From NCBI GenBank assembly GCA_938010785.1, contig CALLVC010000339.1:1-37926 (forward strand): 37,926 nt of DNA. The letters run 5' to 3'. Source of the stretch: an uncultured Saprospiraceae bacterium (lineage in GTDB: Bacteria > Bacteroidota > Bacteroidia > Chitinophagales > Saprospiraceae). The notes below the pieces were generated by a model. That model was not told the origin of the DNA. It saw nothing but the letters and a program-made list of their open reading frames with translations, and searched no databases. Of this stretch, positions 33,091 through 37,926 are shown in pieces. The stretch's first letter is position 1. Each line of letters opens with the position of its first letter. Position numbers and translations under genes: made by a program.

Positions 33091-34125
33091 TTATATAATC
33101 TTTTGTTTTTCGTTTTTCTCCAATGCTCTAATTCGTTTTTCCAAATCAGGCAATTGTCGAAATAAAGCATAAGCACGTAAATAGTCTTGATAAGGCAGCG
33201 CAGGATAACCGTAAACCTTTCGTCCTTCCTCTTTAATCGAAGCTGCCACTCCACTTTGTGCCTGTACTTTGACGCCATCGGCAACTTCAATATGTCCAAC
33301 AAAACCTGCTTGACCACCTATTTGGCATTGATTTCCAATACGAGTACTTCCTGCTATTCCAGCTTGTGCAGCAATCACGGTATTTTCTCCCACCGTTACA
33401 TTGTGAGCAATTTGAATGAGGTTATCTAGTTTAGTTCCTCGTCGAATAATTGTCGCCCCCATCGTCGCTCGGTCAATCACGGTATTTGCACCAATCTCTA
33501 CATTGTCTTCTAGAATAACTTTTCCTACTTGAGGTATTTTTTGGTAAGAACCATCTGTCTGTGGAGCAAAACCAAATCCGTCGCTTCCAATAACTGCATT
33601 CGCTTGCAAAATACAGTTATCACCAATTTGGCAAGCATGATAAATTTTTACGCCCGGGTAAATCGTTACATTATTACCAATCGTTGTTCCTACACCGATA
33701 AAAACTTGCGGATATATTCGGCATTGCTTTCCAATAATAACTTCACTACTAATTGAGGTAAAATCTCCAACGGTCGTTTGGTCGCCTACTTGAGCCGTTC
33801 GATGAATAAATGACAAAGAAGAAATGCCTTGCTCTGGATGAAAAGACTGTTCGTAAAATTTCAAAAAAATAGTAATCGCACTATAAACATCCTTGACTTT
33901 AATCAACGTAGCAGCCACTTTTTTAGTTGGCATAAAATCATCACTAACCAAAACTGCAGATGCCTTGGTTTGGTAAATATAGGATTCATATTTAGAATTG
34001 GATAGAAAGGTAATAGCCCCTGCTTGAGCCACCTCAATCTTTCCTGGATGCGTAATAATTTCCTGTTCGTTTCCTTCTACAATGCCTCCTAAAATTTCGG
34101 CAATAGCTTTTGCAGTTAAATTCAT
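33091..34125 (-). CDS. lpxD: UDP-3-O-acylglucosamine N-acyltransferase
   Basis: Third enzyme of lipid A synthesis: transfers a hydroxyacyl chain from acyl carrier protein to UDP-3-O-acyl-glucosamine. The 344-residue protein has the N-terminal uridine-binding domain (about 1-100; AGAITFLSNSKYESYI) followed by left-handed parallel beta-helix hexapeptide repeats from about 105 to 300. The catalytic His241 is in NLIQIAHNVTVGENTV. The end is a helical extension. In many Bacteroidota lpxD is followed by lpxC/fabZ; here it is not. It starts 2 nt after the stop of the DUF6503-like gene, so the pair is tightly linked. Confidence 0.95.
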   Translation of the reverse strand: MNLTAKAIAEILGGIVEGNEQEIITHPGKIEVAQAGAITFLSNSKYESYIYQTKASAVLVSDDFMPTKKVAATLIKVKDVYSAITIFLKFYEQSFHPEQGISSLSFIHRTAQVGDQTTVGDFTSISSEVIIGKQCRIYPQVFIGVGTTIGNNVTIYPGVKIYHACQIGDNCILQANAVIGSDGFGFAPQTDGSYQKIPQVGKVILEDNVEIGANTVIDRATMGATIIRRGTKLDNLIQIAHNVTVGENTVIAAQAGIAGSTRIGNQCQIGGQAGFVGHIEVADGVKVQAQSGVAASIKEEGRKVYGYPALPYQDYLRAYALFRQLPDLEKRIRALEKNEKQKII

Positions 34126-34127
34126 TG

Positions 34128-34841
34128 TTATTTTTTTTCTAAAATATCAGCACCCAATAACCTATCATCTTTATTGACAAACCAAGTTCTGGTTTTAGGA
34201 AATCGAATGCCATTAATGGTCTCTTCTCCTTCCAGAGGAATATATTCACCATCATTCACTGCCTCATCATGATAAAAACGATAACCTACTAAAGCATAGT
34301 TATCAGGCTGAAAATAGAAATACCAAATATCTTCCCCCACCGATTGCTCATAAGTAACTTTCATGGCTAAAACTTCTTTTTCCATAAACGTTGTTTCAGT
34401 TACCTGCTGCTGGATTTGGGTACCTGGGTCTCTTAACTTCATCGGCATTCCCCATAAGTAAACGTAATAATTCCGGATTCTTTGTATTTGAGGACAAGTC
34501 AATCTAAACTTTTGTATCAAACTATCAGCTACCGTTGTCGCCCCATTAACCTTATAGCTGCATTGGTCATTTTTGATAAACTGCTCCACGTGATAGCCAG
34601 CACGCATTTGGTCTAAAGAAAAACTGCCCTTTTGATTATCTAGCATTAAAGCCGTTTGTCGGTCTGCACCATTAGGTCGGGTTTCTCTAAACTTCATGGT
34701 TCCATTAAATTTATCCCAATTCCTCTTTGGGTCATGATATTGAATACTTTTTTCTAAAAGTTCTTGTCCGGTGATAGTTTGTGCAACTATAAATTGTATT
34801 CCTAAACAAAAAAAGAAGAGTGTTATAAATAACCGTTTCAT
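34128..34841 (-). CDS. Exported DUF6503-like protein, possible lipoprotein-carrier fold
   Basis: A 237-residue protein with a signal peptide ending FIVAQ (about residue 20) and no lipobox Cys, so probably periplasmic. The opening TGQELLEKSIQYHDPKRNWDKFNGTMKF fits the Bacteroidota DUF6503 family as I remember it. The alternating strands (CSYKVNGATTVADSL, EVLAMKVTYEQSVGEDIWYFYF, TINGIRFPKTRTWF) suggest a half-barrel like LolA/LolB outer-membrane lipoprotein carriers. That resemblance is inference. It is 2 nt upstream of lpxD, so a link to outer-membrane assembly is reasonable but unproven. Confidence 0.72.
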   Translation of the reverse strand: MKRLFITLFFFCLGIQFIVAQTITGQELLEKSIQYHDPKRNWDKFNGTMKFRETRPNGADRQTALMLDNQKGSFSLDQMRAGYHVEQFIKNDQCSYKVNGATTVADSLIQKFRLTCPQIQRIRNYYVYLWGMPMKLRDPGTQIQQQVTETTFMEKEVLAMKVTYEQSVGEDIWYFYFQPDNYALVGYRFYHDEAVNDGEYIPLEGEETINGIRFPKTRTWFVNKDDRLLGADILEKK

Positions 34842-35070
34842 ATTTTAATAAAAGTTTTTTTAAATAAATTCAGACAACATGTCAGTTTAAATTAAAGCTA
34901 AATGACATTTTGACATTAAAAATATATCATTTTCAGCAAAAATGACCTAAAAATTGGCATGGCACATCGCTTGATGTAGGTAAAGTGTAAATTAATTAAA
35001 AAATGATAAGCATTCTGAAAATAAAAAATAAAGTTTGCTTAAAATTTCTAACCAATAAAATTTTTATAAA

Positions 35071-35523
35071 ATGAGACAATTAGTAAGAAGAAGAAATCAC
35101 GGATTCCCAACTTTTGCAAAAGTAGTCAATGATATTTTTAACGAAGACTTTGTTAAAAATTTAGACGAAAACTTAAGTGTATGGAATGGCAGTCAACCAG
35201 CTGTAAATGTAAAAGAAGATGCAGATGGATTTGCATTAGCACTAGCTGCACCAGGGTATGGTAAAGAAGATATTGAAATCAAAATTGAAGAAAATGTATT
35301 AACAATTTCATCTGAAAAGAAAGAGGAAAATACAGAAAAAGAAGGCGAAAAATTTACACGCAAAGAGTTTAAATATGCCGCTTTCAAAAGAACCTTCACC
35401 TTACCAGATACGGTAGATGCAGCTAAAATTGCCGCAAATTACGAAAATGGTATTTTAAATATTAGCATTCCTAAGAAAGAGGAAGCTAAGCCATTACCTC
35501 CAAGAACAATTGCTATTGGATAA
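35071..35523 (+). CDS. Small heat-shock protein, Hsp20/alpha-crystallin family
   Basis: ATP-independent holdase chaperone of 150 residues. The N-terminal arm is short and basic (MRQLVRRRNHGFPTFAKVV). The alpha-crystallin domain spans about 45-140 with PAVNVKEDADGFALALAAPGY, ILTISSEKKEEN, FKYAAFKRTFTLP and the signature ANYENGILNISIPKKEE. It is followed by a short tail in which PRTIAI provides the I-x-I/V-type oligomerisation motif. The 229-bp region upstream shows no CIRCE element and no clear sigma-32-like promoter. It is monocistronic, with two hairpins behind it. Confidence 0.95.
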   Translation: MRQLVRRRNHGFPTFAKVVNDIFNEDFVKNLDENLSVWNGSQPAVNVKEDADGFALALAAPGYGKEDIEIKIEENVLTISSEKKEENTEKEGEKFTRKEFKYAAFKRTFTLPDTVDAAKIAANYENGILNISIPKKEEAKPLPPRTIAIG

Positions 35524-35537
35524 GTACCATGAAGCAT

Positions 35538-35560
35538 AAACGATTAGAAATCGTTTTTTC
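35538..35560 (+). terminator. Short hairpin with T-tract after hsp20
   Basis: AAACGATT (35538-35545), loop AGA, AATCGTTT, then further T residues. It is a weak terminator candidate 15 nt after the hsp20 stop, ahead of the stronger one at 35583. Confidence 0.55.
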
Positions 35561-35582
35561 ATGATTGTGTTACAATTATTCC

Positions 35583-35619
35583 AAGCCCTTCTACAATGCT
35601 TTTGTAGAAGGGCTTTTAG
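35583..35619 (+). terminator. Strong Rho-independent terminator of hsp20
   Basis: AAGCCCTTCTACAA (35583-35596) pairs perfectly with TTGTAGAAGGGCTT (35602-35615), with a 5-nt loop and trailing T residues. The 14-bp stem is symmetrical enough to act in both directions. Confidence 0.88.
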
Positions 35620-35667
35620 TTTATATATAAAAGAGTTCTCTCCTAAAATAGAACATCCAAGTAAATG

Positions 35668-35726
35668 TTGATTAATTGGGACATTCCCGAAATAAATTCG
35701 GGACAGGCAGAGTCCCAATCAATCAA
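35668..35726. repeat. REP-like nested palindrome
   Basis: Outer arms of 15 bp with one mismatch (35668-35682 and 35712-35726; ATTGGGAC with GTCCCAAT). Inside is a perfect hairpin TCCCGAA (35685-35691), ATAAA loop, TTCGGGA (35697-35703). The TCCCGAA..TTCGGGA core followed by CAGGCAGAGTC resembles dispersed repeats seen in other Bacteroidota. Confidence 0.7.
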
Positions 35727-35735
35727 AAAAGGGTT

Positions 35736-35796
35736 TTTAAAGGGTGAGCTAAAAATTGATTTTCTTTGAAAATCAATTTTTAGCTCACCCTTTAAA
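35736..35796. repeat. Perfect 29-bp inverted repeat with 3-nt loop
   Basis: The arms 35736-35764 and 35768-35796 are exactly complementary around TTT, for example GGGTGAGCTAAAAATTGA in the left arm. Imperfect pairing continues outwards (AAAAGGGTT against AACCCCTTTT) to about 35727-35804. It adjoins the REP-like palindrome on its left. Confidence 0.93.
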
Positions 35797-35805
35797 CCCC
35801 TTTTC

Positions 35806-35838
35806 ACAAATTTTGCCGTTCGATACGGCAAAATTTGT
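35806..35838. repeat. Perfect 13-bp inverted repeat
   Basis: ACAAATTTTGCCG (35806-35818), loop TTCGATA, CGGCAAAATTTGT (35826-35838). It is the third palindrome in a row in this intergenic region and has no U-tract. Confidence 0.9.
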
Positions 35839-36117
35839 TAGGAACGCCTAGTTAAGCATTTTTATAAGAAACCCCTTTATGAGGTTAGAACAATAGACCT
35901 TTTTCCTCGTAAACTTGTAACTTTGTAGTTTTAAATTATTTATGGAAGTGATATAGTTTATTTGGTAATAAGTATAAGAATTGAATTAGTGAAAGTTTAA
36001 AAAGAAAAATCAAATTTTAAACTAAATTAATTAAGGTAATACTCAGCCCTCATTACCTTATTAACCTCATTCAACTTATTAACCTCATTCAACTTATCAC
36101 CTTATCAACCTCGACCT
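35839..36117 (+). promoter_or_regulatory. gatB upstream region
   Basis: Last part of a 594-bp stretch without a gene between hsp20 and gatB. It contains a -7 element TAACTTTG (35918-35925), which would give gatB a leader of about 190 nt, and the 18-mer repeat before the start codon. I see no coding potential beyond a four-codon frame at 35943. Confidence 0.45.
36058..36093. repeat. Tandem 18-mer, two exact copies, just upstream of gatB
   Basis: TTATTAACCTCATTCAAC occurs at 36058-36075 and 36076-36093, followed by degenerate continuation (TTATCACCTTATCAACC) to about 36110. The array ends within 10 bp of the gatB ATG and so forms the end of the leader. Low-complexity ACCTTATTAACC-like arrays are familiar upstream of Bacteroidota genes. 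Confidence 0.9.
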
Positions 36118-37569
36118 ATGTCTGTCTACGATAAATACGAAACTGTTATTGGCTTAGAAGTACACGTGCAATTGGGCACCAAGAGTAAAGCTTTCTGCGG
36201 AGATGATGCTAGTTTTGGGGCGCCACCGAATACGCACATCAGCACCATTTCTTTGGGGCATCCAGGCACCTTACCTAGATTGAATAAAAAGCAGATTGAA
36301 TATGCCGTAAAACTTGGATTGGCCTTAGGTTCTAAAATAAGTCCTACGAATAATTTTGATAGAAAGAATTATTTCTACGCCGATTTACCCAAAGGCTACC
36401 AAATCACTCAAGATAGAATGCCTATTTGTATTGGCGGAGGAATGGATGTAGAAACAGAAGCCGGAGGTAAACGACATATTCGAATGCATCATATCCATAT
36501 GGAAGAAGATGCAGGAAAATCTATTCATGATATTGCTCCAGACGCTTCTTTTATTGATTTAAATAGAGCTGGTGTTCCTTTATTGGAAGTGGTGACAGAA
36601 CCAGATTTTCGGTCAGCCCAAGAGGTAGATGTCTTTATGAATGCCATGCGTCAATTGGTCCGCTATTTAGGCGTTTCGGATGGTAATATGCAAGAAGGGT
36701 CTTTGAGATGTGATTGTAACGTTTCTGTTCGCTTAAAAGGCGCAGAAAAATTTGGGGAGCGTTGCGAGATTAAAAATATGAATTCTATGCGTTTTGCTAG
36801 AAAAGCGATAGAATTTGAACGTAAAAGACAAATTGACCTATTGGAATCTGGTGGTAAAGTTGCTCAACAAACTTTGAATTTTGACCCTGTTTCTGGAACG
36901 ACTTCTCCGCTGAGAGATAAGGAAGATGCGCATGATTATCGCTATTTTCCAGAACCAGATTTACCACCAGTTGTTATTTCAGATGAATATCTAGCAAAAA
37001 TTAAAGCTGGCATGCCTGCCTTACCTTGGGAATTGCAAAAGACATTTATAGAAAAATATAAATTATCGGCTTACAACGCCAAGTTATTAACAGAGGAAAA
37101 AGGTGTTGCGACCTTTTTTCAAGGCCTAACCCAGCATACTAAAAATTATAAAGGTGCAGCTAACTTAGTAATTAATAAAATTAGTCCTTGGTTGAACGAA
37201 GAGAAAGTGGGCATTGCTGACTTCCCTGCCAGTCATCAACAATTGGGCGCATTAATTCAATTGATTGATGATGGAAAAGTAAGTAATACCATTGCTTACC
37301 AACGTATCTTCCCTGAATTATTAAAAACTAAGAAAATGCCTTTGGAAGTTGCTGAGGCAATGAATTTAGTGCAATCCTCTGATGAAGGCTTTTTAGAAAA
37401 GTTAGTGGATGATGTTATTGCTCAAAATCCTGATAAAGTAAAAGCTTATCAAAATGGGAAAAAAGGGCTAATTGGGTTCTTTATGGGGGCTGTAATGAAG
37501 GCATCGAAAGGGAAAGCTGAGCCTAAATCAACTAATGCGTTGTTAGCGAAGAAATTGGCTAAGAAATAG
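36118..37569 (+). CDS. gatB: Aspartyl/glutamyl-tRNA(Asn/Gln) amidotransferase subunit B
   Basis: Kinase/amidotransferase subunit of GatCAB, which converts misacylated Glu-tRNA(Gln) or Asp-tRNA(Asn) to the correct aminoacyl-tRNA. The 483-residue protein is full length. The cradle domain has VIGLEVHVQLGTKSKAFC, NFDRKNYFYADLPKGYQIT, HHIHMEEDAGKSIHD, DLNRAGVPLLEVVTEPD, GSLRCDCNVSVR and KDAHDYRYFPEPDLPP-like wording (EDAHDYRYFPEPDLPP). The C-terminal GatB/YqeY tRNA-binding domain ends NGKKGLIGFFMGAVMKASKGKA. gatA and gatC are not adjacent. The start follows the 18-mer repeat; no alternative start fits the conserved N-terminus. Confidence 0.97.
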   Translation: MSVYDKYETVIGLEVHVQLGTKSKAFCGDDASFGAPPNTHISTISLGHPGTLPRLNKKQIEYAVKLGLALGSKISPTNNFDRKNYFYADLPKGYQITQDRMPICIGGGMDVETEAGGKRHIRMHHIHMEEDAGKSIHDIAPDASFIDLNRAGVPLLEVVTEPDFRSAQEVDVFMNAMRQLVRYLGVSDGNMQEGSLRCDCNVSVRLKGAEKFGERCEIKNMNSMRFARKAIEFERKRQIDLLESGGKVAQQTLNFDPVSGTTSPLRDKEDAHDYRYFPEPDLPPVVISDEYLAKIKAGMPALPWELQKTFIEKYKLSAYNAKLLTEEKGVATFFQGLTQHTKNYKGAANLVINKISPWLNEEKVGIADFPASHQQLGALIQLIDDGKVSNTIAYQRIFPELLKTKKMPLEVAEAMNLVQSSDEGFLEKLVDDVIAQNPDKVKAYQNGKKGLIGFFMGAVMKASKGKAEPKSTNALLAKKLAKK

Positions 37570-37926
37570 ATTTTGCTAAATAAAAAGTAATTTTCACTTT
37601 AGAATATTTTAGTAGGAACTTTGATAACCTGTATCTTTTGGAAGCATCTTTACTAGACGTTCTTTTCTTTTTTCAATTGAAAAAAAAGAAACAAAAATTC
37701 TAGTTTGTTTAAATCGCTCCGCGTAAACAAACGGCCTCCGCCACCTAAATAAACGTGTTCCTAGGCTGCTTTGCTGACGTATTCCATCTAAAAAACTAAA
37801 TAACTGATATTTTCATATAATGATAAAGTCAAAGCGAGAATAGCTGGCTTTTCACCTAACACACCATATTTTTAAATATATAAAAGTGTAAGTTCAGTGT
37901 ATAAACGCCTTTTTTCAATCTGTTTA
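37570..37926. other. Non-coding 3' region after gatB with inverted repeats
   Basis: 357 bp with no credible gene. It has an imperfect palindrome TTTCTTTTTTCAA (37664-37676) with TTGAAAAAAAAGAAA (37677-37691) and a perfect 9-bp inverted repeat GTTTGTTTA (37703-37711) with TAAACAAAC (37724-37732). The arrangement, followed by CGGCCTCCGCCACC, resembles a dispersed intergenic element I recall from Bacteroidota. The first palindrome could also terminate gatB, about 95 nt after its stop. Confidence 0.5.

Noticed and set aside
35643-35831. Minus-strand small frames across the palindromes after hsp20
   Set aside because: They translate repeat DNA (CPEFISG-type wording typical of REP-like sequences) and are not genes.

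Overview
The window is chromosomal DNA of a low-GC member of the Bacteroidota. The evidence is a porV-porU-(porP/sprF-like)-gldJ-murF type IX secretion/gliding block, secreted proteins with both type A and type B T9SS C-terminal domains, Bacteroidota-type lipoproteins, little sign of Shine-Dalgarno sequences, and repeated matches to the Bacteroidota -7 promoter element TAnnTTTG. Genes up to about 11.6 kb remind me of Flavobacteriaceae gene neighbourhoods, and those after it somewhat more of Saprospiria. This is recollection of gene order and was not tested. No rRNA, tRNA, insertion sequence, CRISPR array or prophage was seen.

Layout. 1-1.5 kb: 3' part of a membrane histidine kinase plus a small membrane-anchored zinc-ribbon protein. 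1.5-2.5 kb: HIT hydrolase and greA, with a terminator-like hairpin at the start of the greA leader. 2.6-3.0 kb: a Rieske-like lipoprotein that has lost metal ligands. 3.0-10.2 kb: a long minus-strand run, in transcription order phosphopantetheinyl transferase, PcrB, MTH1187/YkoF-like thiamine-binding protein, PnuC/PnuT transporter, NadR-like kinase, DUF4301 protein and ArfB. It is followed by a TPP riboswitch that controls a TonB-dependent receptor. The riboswitch points to a thiamine uptake and salvage system: outer-membrane receptor, inner-membrane facilitator, binding protein and candidate trapping kinase. 10.3-11.6 kb: ahcY, divergent from that run.

11.7-18.5 kb: minus-strand genes for a TPR protein, a DUF1573 lipoprotein, a LamG/T9SS type B surface protein, YbaB, an alkyltransferase-like protein lacking the reactive cysteine, and a secreted reprolysin-type metalloprotease with a T9SS type A tail. 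18.7-22 kb: hemA and a long purF, convergent. 22-31 kb: porV and porU on the minus strand, then a PorP/SprF-like protein and gldJ on the plus strand. 31-34.8 kb: murF, a conserved acidic protein of unknown function, lpxD and a DUF6503-like exported protein. 35-37.6 kb: hsp20 and gatB, separated by 594 bp rich in palindromes and short repeats.

The T9SS genes (PorU sortase, PorV shuttle, GldJ and the PorP/SprF-like protein) are the machinery that would export and anchor the two cargo proteins encoded at 14-18.5 kb. Non-coding DNA is unusually structured: an 81-nt near-perfect hairpin, three adjacent palindromes after hsp20, heptamer and 18-mer tandem arrays beside genes, and a 536-bp region before gldJ with alternative hairpins. 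Several starts were moved inward (pcrB, hemA, purF, porV) from translational coupling, signal peptides, family N-termini or promoter position.
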